Origin: Bacteroidota bacterium
Lineage (GTDB): Bacteria; Bacteroidota; Bacteroidia; Chitinophagales; Chitinophagaceae
Length of the DNA: 64,000 nt
Reading direction: 5' to 3'
NCBI GenBank assembly: GCA_023386555.1
Contig: JAEWJK010000008.1
Coordinates: 97,473-161,472 of the forward strand
Shown: in pieces, positions 1 through 8,149 of the stretch
How positions within the stretch are numbered: the stretch's first letter is position 1
Layout: each line of letters starts with the position of its first letter
Position numbers and translations under genes: made by a program
The notes under the pieces: generated by a model
What the model was told of the DNA's origin: nothing
What the model saw: only the letters and a program-made list of their open reading frames with translations
The model's database searches: none

Positions 1-78
1 AAAGAACCATTACGATGGAACTACCTGGTAACCTTTTTCTTTCTGATGGGGGCTGTATATTTTGCTTTCAAAAAATAA
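1..78 (+). CDS. C-terminal end of a membrane protein (partial)
   Basis: Frame 1 is open from the left edge to a TAA at 76-78 and encodes 25 residues. They contain a hydrophobic run (YLVTFFFLMGAVYFAF) followed by two lysines, which fits a last transmembrane helix with a short cytoplasmic tail. The start lies outside the window and the family cannot be recognised from this fragment. It runs in the same direction as the next gene, which begins about 10 bases downstream, so the two may be cotranscribed. Confidence 0.55.
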   Translation, partial: KEPLRWNYLVTFFFLMGAVYFAFKK

Positions 79-88
79 AGTACGAGGC

Positions 89-1078
89 ATGATTATGGTG
101 CAATCCAGCAACATGAGGCATATGAGTATTATTTGTTTTGGGATGATGATTGCACTCGTTTATTCTTGCAACATGAAGCCTTGCTTCGAAGTGGTTGTAG
201 AACATGTAAAACTTTTCGATTCAATTCCTTCGGGTTCAGGATTGATCGCAGAAGGAGATTCTGTATTCATTATAGGTGATGATGCAACATCTTTATACCA
301 ATTGTCGCTTTCAACAAATGCTTTTGTTTCTATTCCGTTGATTAATATTACCCAACTACAATACAGAATAAAAAAGCCCGATAAGCATGACCTGGAAAGT
401 TTGAGCTTTTTAAACCTGAATGGTAAAAAATATATTGCAAGTTTTGGCTCCGGTAGTGTCTCACCTCAGCGTGATTCATTATTACTAGTTTCTGCTGATG
501 ATTTTAAACAGCAGCAATGGATATCACTTGGTAATTTCTATACAAGGCTTAGAAAAATTTCTGTCAAGAATGAATTGAATATTGAAGGAGCTGTAAGCAC
601 ATCAGAGAATGTTTATTTGTTCAATCGTTCCGGCAGTGAAGTGTATGAATTGAGTTTGAAATTATTTGAGGCCATTATGCAGTCGAAAATTAATCTTATG
701 GATATGAACATTAAGAAATACCAATTCGATCTTCCTGCATCAGAAGGAGTTCAGTCAGCTCTATCAGGTGGATGTTTGTTCAGAAATGATGCAATTCTGT
801 TTTGTGCTTCTGCTGAGAATTTGCCGAATGTTTACGATGATGGAGATATACAAGGAAGTTATGTTGGTATTATTTCCATAAATAAAAAGGGATTAGCATT
901 AAAAGAATTAACAGGCATTAAAGACAAGTCAGGAGCCATGTTAAAAGATAAACTGGAATCTATTGATATTGCAGGCCACTATAGTAATGGAGATGTTCGT
1001 GCTTTTGCAATTGCAGATAATGATGATGGAAAGTCTAAATTATTTGAATTGCGGATAAAATACACATCAATAAAATAA
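89..1078 (+). CDS. Beta-propeller lipoprotein, DUF6929-like
   Basis: The product has about 329 residues. It starts with a hydrophobic signal (IICFGMMIALVYSC) whose cysteine suggests a lipoprotein, although the tyrosine in the lipobox is unusual. The rest is beta-rich and carries motifs that I associate with the DUF6929 six-bladed propeller family: a HDLESL segment, a FGSGS segment, a NIEGAV segment, YLFNRSGSE, and a late KLESID followed by IADNDDG. Acidic residues in these loops suggest metal binding, but no enzymatic role is established. In-frame ATGs lie at 89, 95 and 113. An upstream TTG at 62 would overlap the preceding gene, so I chose 89, though 113 gives the shortest signal peptide. 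Family assignment is from memory of motifs. Confidence 0.75.
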   Translation: MIMVQSSNMRHMSIICFGMMIALVYSCNMKPCFEVVVEHVKLFDSIPSGSGLIAEGDSVFIIGDDATSLYQLSLSTNAFVSIPLINITQLQYRIKKPDKHDLESLSFLNLNGKKYIASFGSGSVSPQRDSLLLVSADDFKQQQWISLGNFYTRLRKISVKNELNIEGAVSTSENVYLFNRSGSEVYELSLKLFEAIMQSKINLMDMNIKKYQFDLPASEGVQSALSGGCLFRNDAILFCASAENLPNVYDDGDIQGSYVGIISINKKGLALKELTGIKDKSGAMLKDKLESIDIAGHYSNGDVRAFAIADNDDGKSKLFELRIKYTSIK

Positions 1079-1081
1079 TTC

Positions 1082-1264
1082 TTACGCAATTTTTCTGCGT
1101 AATTCCTGTTCAACAGCTTTGATCTCAGTGAGCAAAGATCTTATTGAATTGGAAATGTATTTTATTTCACTTGAAGAGCGGTGATGTTTTACAGACAAAA
1201 TATAATTCTCACCCATTTGAAGATATTCTTTTCTAAGTTTCTGAAGATAAAGTTCGTTATCCAT
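1082..1264 (-). CDS. Small coiled-coil protein, paralogue A
   Basis: A 60-residue charged protein with no signal or membrane segment. It resembles the 57-residue protein encoded at 1776-1949: both have an N-terminal L-R-K-x-Y-L motif, a middle SSS(E/T) turn, and a C-terminal amphipathic helix with I-R-x-hydrophobic and glutamate repeats. Two helices joined by a short turn are likely. Its stop is only three bases from the stop of the convergent lipoprotein gene. The function is unknown. The paralogous neighbour is the main evidence that it is real. Confidence 0.6.
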   Translation of the reverse strand: MDNELYLQKLRKEYLQMGENYILSVKHHRSSSEIKYISNSIRSLLTEIKAVEQELRRKIA

Positions 1265-1775
1265 TGAAGCCGGCGTTTTATATTAAGTAACATAAAATAT
1301 GCCATAGGTATAAAACAAGTTGTCATTCGGCATTACAATGTGCAGGTCATAGCAGTTTTTTTTAAAAACAGAGTTTAACTATACGTGCAGATCATTGTAA
1401 AATCAATGCTGGCATGGTTTTCCCAATATGATGGGTGGATGTAGTTTAGATGATATTAAACCAACAGCAATATCCCTTCGGCTATGCATGTGAAATGATT
1501 TTAAAGGGATTGATGAGCAAGCAACAGAACGGAATAAGTTTGAAACAAATCAAGGCAGCTGAAAGGCTGCCTTTCTAATTTATCTTAAGGTATCTTTCTA
1601 TATACACATGGATTTTTCAAAAAAACAGGACCATGGCTGAATTTAATCTACTTATAACCAAAATTATCAACTATGCGTTTGATTCCAGGCATCCAAATAG
1701 TTGCTGATTCATCAGGTAATTAGATCTGTTAGAATATTTAAACATCCGTAACAAATAAAAGCTAATTCGGTTAGA
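1265..1775. other. 511-bp intergenic region between two small paralogous genes
   Basis: No convincing gene is present. The only clear structure is a hairpin at 1552-1573 with a perfect 8-bp stem (AAGGCAGC and GCTGCCTT) and a six-base loop. It is followed on the plus strand by TTCTAATTT, which is too poor in T for a strong terminator. A 21-codon ORF at 1513-1578 reads through this hairpin and is probably chance. The region separates two related genes, so it may have arisen by duplication and decay. Confidence 0.5.
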
Positions 1776-1949
1776 TTATACAGATTCACCGGATTCAAGG
1801 GTTTCAATCTTAGCAACAATCTCCCTGATCTGTTTCCTAATCACTTCAAGTTCGGTAGATGATGAATCATTTTGAAGTGCCAACAAGAACTGTTGACTTA
1901 GATCAAGATATTTTTTTCTAAGTGTCTCTAAACTTTCTATTTGTTCCAT
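1776..1949 (-). CDS. Small coiled-coil protein, paralogue B
   Basis: A 57-residue protein beginning MEQIESLETLRKKYLDL. It is similar in layout to the protein at 1082-1264: helix, an SSST turn, then a second helix rich in I, E and K. A longer reading frame extends to 1997, but the extra 16 residues are not needed for the shared region and the ATG at 1949 aligns with the paralogue. There is no signal peptide or cysteine. The function is unknown. A short helical hairpin that dimerises is a reasonable guess. Confidence 0.6.
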   Translation of the reverse strand: MEQIESLETLRKKYLDLSQQFLLALQNDSSSTELEVIRKQIREIVAKIETLESGESV

Positions 1950-2123
1950 TGCAAAGCCTGAAAGGTGCAAAAGTATTGTCTTAGAACACAACAGCACATT
2001 AAAATTTATTCTTGCCTGTCTTTGTTGAATTTTTTTATATCTAATTCGGCTATAAGTTCCATGTTTTGAAACGCTTTTAAGTTTGCAAACGGAGTAATAA
2101 CTTTGAATAAATACATCAAACTA

Positions 2124-2483
2124 ATGCGAACAATTTTAATTCTCACATTCCTGGTCATTACCACAGCAGCATATTCTCAGGTTGAAGTAAATGCAACAAC
2201 CATTAAAGATCATATTGGAGATTCAGTTAAGTATTGCGGTAAAGTAGTTACTGCGAGACTCATGGATAGGATGAATAATGCTCCGGCATTTTTGAATATT
2301 GATGGAGCATATCCTAACCAGGTGTTTACCGTTGTAATCTGGAAACCGGAAAGAGAAAAATTCACCGAAAAGCCTGAGAAATTTTATCTTGATAAAAACG
2401 TTTGTATCTATGGTAAAGTTGAGGTGTTTAAAGAGCAAATACAGATAGTACTTCGATCGCAATCACAAATCGTTGTGCAATAA
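2124..2483 (+). CDS. Exported OB-fold protein
   Basis: A 119-residue protein with a clear Sec signal (RTILILTFLVITTAAYS, cleavage before QVEV). The mature part reads as a single OB fold: a KYCGKVVTAR strand, a FLNIDGAYPNQVFTVVI strand pair, then NVCIYGKVEVFKEQIQIVLRS. Proteins of this type in Bacteroidota are small periplasmic OB-fold domains whose ligand is generally unknown. A TTG at 2103 would add seven residues, but the ATG at 2124 gives a normal signal. A TAACTTTG box at 2098-2105 matches the Bacteroidota -7 consensus and would give a very short leader to this ATG. Confidence 0.7.
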   Translation: MRTILILTFLVITTAAYSQVEVNATTIKDHIGDSVKYCGKVVTARLMDRMNNAPAFLNIDGAYPNQVFTVVIWKPEREKFTEKPEKFYLDKNVCIYGKVEVFKEQIQIVLRSQSQIVVQ

Positions 2484-2587
2484 TTATTCTTATTTAATTA
2501 TTTTTTCATTCGTTCAGATGCACCTAAACAATTATTTAATACCTGGATAGCGGTATAAGTTTGAACTTGCGAACGATTTTATTACCT

Positions 2588-2785
2588 ATGAATACCATTG
2601 ACCTGATCAACGAAAAAAACAGGATTAATTCTTCCGAAGTGTATATTGAATTTCTCTCAAAAAATATCGGAGTTTCCCGTGAAGAGATATTAGCTGTTGC
2701 AAAACACTCAGGCATCAGTGCAAGAAGAATGGCTGAGTACCTTATAAAGAAAAATTTGAAGGTTACGATTTCCGAGGATGAATAG
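2588..2785 (+). CDS. Small DUF3606-like protein
   Basis: A 65-residue protein. The central segment (RINSSEVYIEFLSKNIGVS, EEILAVAKHSG, then S-A-R-R-M-A-E-Y-L) resembles DUF3606: a short loop, a helix, a GVS turn, a second helix, and an R-x-x-Y-L end. The family has no known function. A TTG at 2561 would extend it by nine residues. I preferred the ATG at 2588 because a TAAGTTTG promoter box (2556-2563) overlaps the upstream TTG. It stands alone between the OB-fold gene and the peptidase gene. Confidence 0.6.
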   Translation: MNTIDLINEKNRINSSEVYIEFLSKNIGVSREEILAVAKHSGISARRMAEYLIKKNLKVTISEDE

Positions 2786-2826
2786 GTAACTCATTCAGCT
2801 TATATCTTTAGTCTACAATCGATCTC

Positions 2827-3783
2827 ATGAAGACAATACTGCCACTTCTTGTTTTAATTATTGCATGTTCAAGTATCAACTTAAATAATGATGTTGTGCC
2901 TTATGCGTCATTAGAACAGCAAAGAAAAATGCTTGCCAGTAAGCCATATGTAAAGCCAACAAGATTACTGGATAGTATGCAAATCATCACCGATCTTATC
3001 TACCTGGCTTCAGATACTTGTGAAGGCAGAAGACCAGGAACCAATGGTCATGCTTTAGCTATGCAAAGACTTTTATGGAGAATGAGAGAAGCAGGTGTAG
3101 ATAGTTTTGAGAATGCATTAGTAAGTGATTTTACTGCAAGGCAGATCAATGGAACAACAGATGGTAAGAACATTATAGGTTGGGTAAAAGGAACGAAATA
3201 TGCCGATAGTTTTATAGTTGTTTCTGCTCATTATGATCATATGGGTAAAAGAGGCACAAATACATTTTATGGTGCAGATGATAATGCAAGTGGTGCTGCC
3301 TGTTTGGTAGCAATGGCTAAATATTTTAAAAAACATCCACATAAATATTCATTGGTGTTTGCTGCTTTAGACAGAGAAGAAGTCGGTCTTGAAGGTGCTT
3401 ATGCCCTGGTGAAACAATTTAATGCTGTTAATAGAAATATTGTATTCAACCTGAATATGGATATGATTGCAAGGAGCGATAAGAATGAAATATTCGCTTC
3501 TGGTTTATCGCACAATCCATATCATAAATATCTTGTGGATGAAATTCAGGCAAAGACCAATGTAAAGCTTTTAATGGGGCATGATACTGGAAATGATATT
3601 AATGACTGGACAATGCAAAGTGATCATGCTGCATTTCATAAAGCTAAAATTCCGTTTTTGTATATTGGTGTTGAAGATCATCCGGATTATCACAGGCCAT
3701 CAGATACGTGGAATAAAATTAATTTCAGCAGTTATATCGAAAACTGCAATATGATAGCGATGATGGTGAAAGCTATCAGATAG
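2827..3783 (+). CDS. M28 family zinc aminopeptidase, lipoprotein
   Basis: A 318-residue member of peptidase family M28 (Aeromonas aminopeptidase/PSMA-like), predicted to remove N-terminal residues from peptides using two zinc ions. A signal ending in LIIAC suggests lipid attachment at Cys14. The expected ligands are visible in order: H135 in SAHYDHMG, the Asp of GADDNASG (151-152), the catalytic pair E184-E185 in DREEVGLEG, D212 in NMDMIA, and H289 in HPDYHRPSDTW. Length and motif spacing are normal, so the enzyme should be active outside the cytoplasm. The next gene is convergent with only seven bases between them. Confidence 0.92.
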   Translation: MKTILPLLVLIIACSSINLNNDVVPYASLEQQRKMLASKPYVKPTRLLDSMQIITDLIYLASDTCEGRRPGTNGHALAMQRLLWRMREAGVDSFENALVSDFTARQINGTTDGKNIIGWVKGTKYADSFIVVSAHYDHMGKRGTNTFYGADDNASGAACLVAMAKYFKKHPHKYSLVFAALDREEVGLEGAYALVKQFNAVNRNIVFNLNMDMIARSDKNEIFASGLSHNPYHKYLVDEIQAKTNVKLLMGHDTGNDINDWTMQSDHAAFHKAKIPFLYIGVEDHPDYHRPSDTWNKINFSSYIENCNMIAMMVKAIR

Positions 3784-3790
3784 CAGGTAA

Positions 3791-4579
3791 TTATTGTTCA
3801 ACTTGCTTAATCAGTTCTGCAAAGTATGATGAGGCTTTTTGCAAACGACTTCCATACCAGCTGAACATTTCACCATCAACCAAAAGTATCTTTGTTTGTG
3901 TTAATTGCTGTTGCAGGTCTTCAATATGTTTTCGATTGAAAGGGTAGGGTTCTGAACTCAGTAAGAGAAGTTTACAACCTGTAGTTTTTAGTTTTTCAAT
4001 GTTTATTTCAGGATAACGTTGTTGATCTGCAAATATGTTCCTGAATCCACATCGTTGAAGCATATCGTTGATAAAAGTATCTCCACCAACTGTCATGTAA
4101 GGATCTTTCCAGATAAGGTATGCAGTTGATAGTTCATGGTTGATAGTTGGTAATGTTTGAAATTCTTGAGCAATCGTCGTAGCTAAATCAATTCCTTTTT
4201 TCGGTTTACCGGTAATTTCACCAAGAGCAACAATCATTTGAAGGGCTTCATCTAAATCTTCAACATCACTCACCCAAACAGGTGCAATTGATTGTAATGC
4301 TTCAATCTGTTGTTTTACGTTCTCTTCTTTATTCGCAATTATAAGGTCAGGCTGAAGTGATCTTACTGTTTCAATATTTACATTTTTTGTTCCTCCAACC
4401 CTGATTTTCGTTCTGAACCAGGTATCGGGATGAATACAGAATTTCGTAATGCCTATAACCTCTGTTTCAAGTCCGAGATCATACAAAAGTTCAGTTTGCG
4501 AAGGGACTAATGAAATAATCCTTTTAGGAGGAGTAGTTAATGCAATAGTGTTCCCAAGTTGATCTGTGAAAAAGTTCAT
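3791..4579 (-). CDS. BtuF/FhuD-like helical-backbone binding protein
   Basis: A 262-residue protein of the periplasmic-binding-protein superfamily with a helical backbone (vitamin B12/iron-siderophore binding). Motifs: RIISLVPSQTELLYDLGL, VGGTKNVNIETVRSLQPDLII, then AYLIWKDPYMTVGGDTFIND. No signal peptide is visible with the ATG at 4579, which is odd for a binding protein. A longer frame up to 4648 runs through an intergenic repeat and is rejected. No transporter permease or ATPase gene is adjacent. Residues near PTINHELSTAY are encoded by a low-complexity repeat (4122-4150). Substrate is not predictable from sequence alone. Confidence 0.8.
   Translation of the reverse strand: MNFFTDQLGNTIALTTPPKRIISLVPSQTELLYDLGLETEVIGITKFCIHPDTWFRTKIRVGGTKNVNIETVRSLQPDLIIANKEENVKQQIEALQSIAPVWVSDVEDLDEALQMIVALGEITGKPKKGIDLATTIAQEFQTLPTINHELSTAYLIWKDPYMTVGGDTFINDMLQRCGFRNIFADQQRYPEINIEKLKTTGCKLLLLSSEPYPFNRKHIEDLQQQLTQTKILLVDGEMFSWYGSRLQKASSYFAELIKQVEQ
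4122..4150. repeat. Low-complexity spacer repeat inside the btuF-like gene
   Basis: The plus strand has GTTGATAGT, then TCATG, then GTTGATAGT again, 29 bases in all. This is the tandem degenerate pattern seen in intergenic spacers of such genomes, but here it is translated in frame on the minus strand as T-I-N-H-E-L-S-T. It falls just before the strand that begins AYLIWKD, a likely surface loop. Confidence 0.6.
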
Positions 4580-4603
4580 TAGTGTAACTGCTGAATAAAG
4601 TTC

Positions 4604-4643
4604 CGAACCTTGAAGTGAGTGACACAACAAAAGATCCGATGTA
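4604..4643. repeat. Dispersed intergenic repeat, copy 1 (subtype B)
   Basis: Contains TTCCGAACC followed by TTGAAGTGAGTGACACAAC and AAAAGATCCGATG. The core differs from the consensus GTACAAGTGAGTGACACAAC only at its first bases. It lies upstream of the btuF-like gene, after the cystathionine-synthase-like gene, both on the minus strand. Confidence 0.75.
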
Positions 4644-4663
4644 AACAAAAGCTGGCTAAATAA

Positions 4664-6019
4664 TTACTTCGCTAAACTCTGTATTACATCATATTTTGTA
4701 ACGATATGATATTCTCCTTTTTCATCTTTTGCAAGTACAGCACCGTTCTCTTTATTAATCAGACTTCCTAATTTTTCAACAGGTGTATCAAACTCAACAA
4801 CAGGAAAAGGTTTTTCCATCACACTTTCTACGGTAGCATTCTTTATTTCAGTATTACCAAACACTTTCAGGAATAAACCCGTTTCGCTTACAGCACCAAT
4901 AGGAGCATCGTTTTGCATAACAGGAATATGTTCGATATCGTATTTCTTCATCAATTCAACAGCTTCTGAAACAGTGCTTTGTGGTTCTACAGTAACTAGC
5001 TTTTTACCATACCTGCCATTTACAATGTCTTTGAAAGATTTTACATCGAGAAACCCTCTTTCCATCATCCATTGATCGTTATATATCTTGGCTACATACC
5101 TGCTACCGTGGTCATGGAAAATACAAACCACTACATCATCTTTCTTTAGCTTGTCTTTTAATTGCATTAAACCTTGCAAACAGCTTCCTGCACTGTAACC
5201 ACAGAACATACCTTCTTCTTTCGCCAATCTTCTTGCCATTACAGCACCATCTTTATCGGTCACCTGTTCAAAATGATCGATCACACTCATATCATAATTC
5301 TCCGGAACGAAATCTTCACCAAAACCTTCTGAGATATATGGATGTACTTCATTCATATCTATCTCACCTGTTTTAAAATATTTTGTAAGCAATGAGCCGT
5401 ATACATCAATCGCCCAAACCTGAATGTTGGGATTTTTTTCTTTCAGAAACATAGCAGTACCTGTGATCGTTCCACCTGTACCTGCAGTGCAGACAAGATG
5501 AGTGATCTTACCTTCTGTTTGTTCCCATATCTCCGGACCGGTTGATTCGTAATGAGCCAATCTATTTGCCAGATTATCGTATTGGTTCATGTGATAAGAG
5601 TTCGGCGTTTCTTTAGCCAATCTTTTAGCCACACTATAATAACTTCTCGGATCTTCAGGCATTACATTCGTAGGGCAAACGATCACTTCTGCACCAACTG
5701 CTTTTAAAATATCAGCTTTTTCTTTTGATTGCTTATCTGTAGTAACGAAAATGCATTTGTAGCCTTTGATGCATGCTGCAAGGGCTAAACCCATTCCGGT
5801 ATTTCCACTTGTGCCTTCGATAATAGTTCCACCTGGTTTAAGTTTGCCTTCTTTCTCTGCCACTTCCACCATTTTCAATGCCATGCGGTCTTTAATTGAA
5901 TTACCTGGGTTGAAATAATCAACCTTAGCGAGAACAGTAGAAGGGAGGTCTTTGGTTATCTTGTTTAATTTGATAAGAGGTGTATTGCCAATTGTCTCAA
6001 GAATATTATTCAGCCACAT
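4664..6019 (-). CDS. Cystathionine beta-synthase/cysteine synthase with CBS domains
   Basis: A 451-residue PLP-dependent beta-replacing enzyme. The N-terminal 320 residues have the fold II motifs: NPGNSIKDR with the PLP lysine K43, EGTSGNTG, which binds the substrate carboxylate, and the phosphate-binding CTAGTGGTITG. Residues from about 335 to the end form two CBS repeats (TVEPQSTVSEAVELMKKY and a second unit), as in cystathionine beta-synthases and unlike plain CysK. The reaction is therefore serine or O-acetylserine plus homocysteine or sulfide. CBS domains usually bind adenosyl ligands and regulate, which I infer here. The start ATG at 6019 is immediately followed by the conserved ETIGNTPLI. 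Confidence 0.93.
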   Translation of the reverse strand: MWLNNILETIGNTPLIKLNKITKDLPSTVLAKVDYFNPGNSIKDRMALKMVEVAEKEGKLKPGGTIIEGTSGNTGMGLALAACIKGYKCIFVTTDKQSKEKADILKAVGAEVIVCPTNVMPEDPRSYYSVAKRLAKETPNSYHMNQYDNLANRLAHYESTGPEIWEQTEGKITHLVCTAGTGGTITGTAMFLKEKNPNIQVWAIDVYGSLLTKYFKTGEIDMNEVHPYISEGFGEDFVPENYDMSVIDHFEQVTDKDGAVMARRLAKEEGMFCGYSAGSCLQGLMQLKDKLKKDDVVVCIFHDHGSRYVAKIYNDQWMMERGFLDVKSFKDIVNGRYGKKLVTVEPQSTVSEAVELMKKYDIEHIPVMQNDAPIGAVSETGLFLKVFGNTEIKNATVESVMEKPFPVVEFDTPVEKLGSLINKENGAVLAKDEKGEYHIVTKYDVIQSLAK

Positions 6020-6127
6020 AAACTAACAGTTGTTTGGCGGCAAATATAGGAAGATGTCAGGTGAAGGATGGCTGATTTAATTCTGGGAAAGAATTAAGAA
6101 AAACATCAAATGGAATTCAAAGTAATT

Positions 6128-6343
6128 CTATTTATTCACCCCTAAAATACGAGAGAAGAAACCGGGTCGTTGGGGATTAGAAATATATCTTCTTAGAAAA
6201 TCAACTTGTGGAGCCGGTCTCCATTCAGGTAATCCTTCATACCAGATATTATCTGATGATTGCAGCCCACGATTTTGCAGTTGCTCAACATCATAAGGAC
6301 CTGTGATTACACTGTCCTTTTTACGGATGTAGATCTTTTCCAT
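6128..6343 (-). CDS. GYF_2 (DUF4339) domain protein
   Basis: A 71-residue protein made almost only of a GYF_2/DUF4339 domain: IYIRKKDSVITGPYDVEQL, then a DNIWYEGLPEWRPA segment with the conserved tryptophans. Such domains bind proline-rich peptides or act as protein-interaction modules in larger membrane proteins. A stand-alone copy is common in Bacteroidota and its partner is unknown. There is no signal peptide or membrane helix. It lies between the CtpA protease gene and the cystathionine-synthase-like gene on the same strand. Confidence 0.75.
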   Translation of the reverse strand: MEKIYIRKKDSVITGPYDVEQLQNRGLQSSDNIWYEGLPEWRPAPQVDFLRRYISNPQRPGFFSRILGVNK

Positions 6344-6437
6344 CGTCGTTAGTTTTTGGTTTGAATATTTGGATTCGTAGGGACGGTAGGATCTTCGCTT
6401 AACTTAATTCCGAGCTAAAGGGTTGCTAATGTAATAC

Positions 6438-8021
6438 TTATTTCAAAACTTCCAAAGCTTTTTGAACTATTTTATCGGTTTGGTTATATACTTCGTAAAA
6501 ACCTTCGTAACGCCACATTTGTCTTGCCATGAGCGTTTCCATTCTTTCTAACGTTTCTGCTTTGTCTTTTGCTGGCACTTTAGAAAGATCTATGCTGTCT
6601 TTTGCTGCAAAGGTTTTTAACTGGTTCCATTCATTCTCACCAAAGCTATATTGCTTAGAAAAACTCACCGGATCTTTGTACTGACTGAATGTACTCATGT
6701 TACTAACGTAAAAACGATAGATAAAATTTTGTAACGTGCCTTTTGTATATAAAGTTGAGATTGTTTTATCCAGTTTTCCTGAATCGGCACCCACAAAAAT
6801 GTCTGGTGTTATTCCACCCCCACCATAAACTGTTCTCCCGGAAGGTGTTTTAAAAGGTTTTCCAACAGGTATACTTGTATCTCCATGAATCAATTCTCCA
6901 TTACTGTACCTATTGTACACTTCTTCCTGGTATTTATCTCTTCCAAGTGTGTAAGGTTTTTGAATGTTTCTTCCTAGTGGAGTAAAATATCTTGCAACAG
7001 TTAATCTCAAAGCAGCACCATCACTTAGTTGGTATTGTTCCTGCACCAATCCTTTTCCAAAAGATCTTCTGCCGATAATGGTTGCTCTGTCCCAATCCTG
7101 CATCGCACCAGCCAAAACCTCACTTGCAGAAGCTGAAGATTCATCTATGAGTATCACAAGCTTTCCGGTTTCAAATAAGCCATCTCGTTTTGAGTGATGT
7201 TCTGTTTTTTTGATGTGAGAGCCTTGAGTAAACACGATCAGCTTATTGCCATCTAAAAATTCATCAGCCATCTGAACTGCTTCATTCAAAAATCCACCAC
7301 CATTTCCTCTTAGGTCAAGAATAAGTTTCTCCATTCCTTTTTTCTGAAGCGTTTCAAGAGAAGACATAAATTCTTCGTAGGTCGTTTCAGAGAATTTGCT
7401 AAGGTGAATAAATCCAGTTTTAGGAGCGATCATGTAAGAAGCATCTACAGAAGGTAATGGAATGATACCTCTCTCTATCGTTATGTTTTGTGGCTTTCCG
7501 TTTCTAATGATTGTAACCTTGACTTTACTGTCTTCAGGACCTCTGAGAGCTTTTCTTATCTGGTCAGCTTCTTTTTTTACAAGGTTGATCGAATCATCAA
7601 CGGTCACGATCATATCGCCAATCTTCAATCCGGCTTTGTCTGAAGGACCATCTTTAATTACATTGATCACATTCACCGTATCATTAAACACCTGGAATTC
7701 TACACCAATACCCTGGAAGTTTCCCTGCAGATCTTCATTGGCAAATTTCAGGTCTTCAGCAGGAATATATACTGAGTGAGGATCCAGTTTAGCTAATATC
7801 TCTTCAATAACAGTATTAGTTAAGCTGTCAGTAGTAATATCATCAACGTATCTTGATTGAACAAGGTCAAGTATCTCCTGTACTGAATTTTTTTTATTGA
7901 GTTTCAGAAAACCTGAAATGCTGCTGGTTTTCTCTCTGAGCTTAAAACCGATCACCATTCCCAACACCATTACTAAGGCAAAAAGCACCGGCAACCACAC
8001 CTGCAATTTTTTACTTCCCAT
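6438..8021 (-). CDS. S41 carboxyl-terminal processing protease (CtpA/Prc family)
   Basis: A 527-residue serine protease. A single N-terminal membrane anchor (residues 8-26) puts the protease in the periplasm. A PDZ domain covers about 95-185 (GIGVEFQVF, DGPSDKAGLKIGD). The S41 core follows with LDLRGNGGG, then the nucleophile S298 in SSASASE and K323 in RRSFGKGLVQE, spaced 25 residues apart as in E. coli Prc. Substrates are C-termini of periplasmic or outer-membrane proteins. The C-terminal 150 residues are the usual family extension. All catalytic residues are intact. Confidence 0.93.
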   Translation of the reverse strand: MGSKKLQVWLPVLFALVMVLGMVIGFKLREKTSSISGFLKLNKKNSVQEILDLVQSRYVDDITTDSLTNTVIEEILAKLDPHSVYIPAEDLKFANEDLQGNFQGIGVEFQVFNDTVNVINVIKDGPSDKAGLKIGDMIVTVDDSINLVKKEADQIRKALRGPEDSKVKVTIIRNGKPQNITIERGIIPLPSVDASYMIAPKTGFIHLSKFSETTYEEFMSSLETLQKKGMEKLILDLRGNGGGFLNEAVQMADEFLDGNKLIVFTQGSHIKKTEHHSKRDGLFETGKLVILIDESSASASEVLAGAMQDWDRATIIGRRSFGKGLVQEQYQLSDGAALRLTVARYFTPLGRNIQKPYTLGRDKYQEEVYNRYSNGELIHGDTSIPVGKPFKTPSGRTVYGGGGITPDIFVGADSGKLDKTISTLYTKGTLQNFIYRFYVSNMSTFSQYKDPVSFSKQYSFGENEWNQLKTFAAKDSIDLSKVPAKDKAETLERMETLMARQMWRYEGFYEVYNQTDKIVQKALEVLK

Positions 8022-8063
8022 AAATATCGCTTCTTTGTATCTTGAAGCACGAAAATAAGTGTA

Positions 8064-8090
8064 AGGTTTGATGTTTGATGTTTGAAGTTG
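8064..8090. repeat. Short tandem spacer repeat (TTTGATG units)
   Basis: Three near-identical heptamers (GGTTTGATG, TTTGATG, TTTGAAG) in the divergent gap between the CtpA gene and the amino-sugar kinase. A longer reading frame for the kinase would translate this repeat, which argues for the downstream ATG. Confidence 0.6.
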
Positions 8091-8149
8091 TTAAGCGGAT
8101 TACAACAAGACGATCTCAAAGTGAAAAACCTCCAATTTCAAATTCTTTT

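Noticed and set aside
1513..1578. A 21-codon frame in the 511-bp gap
   Set aside because: Its end is a hairpin and there is no sign of conservation or of a start signal.
4580..4648. An N-terminal extension of the btuF-like gene
   Set aside because: The extra codons come from dispersed repeat copy 1 and give no signal peptide.
6020..6127. A regulatory RNA before the cystathionine-synthase-like gene
   Set aside because: I see no conserved riboswitch core or strong hairpin in this short gap.
8075..8149. An earlier start for the amino-sugar kinase
   Set aside because: It would translate a TTTGATG spacer repeat, and the conserved kinase motif begins right after ATG 8150.
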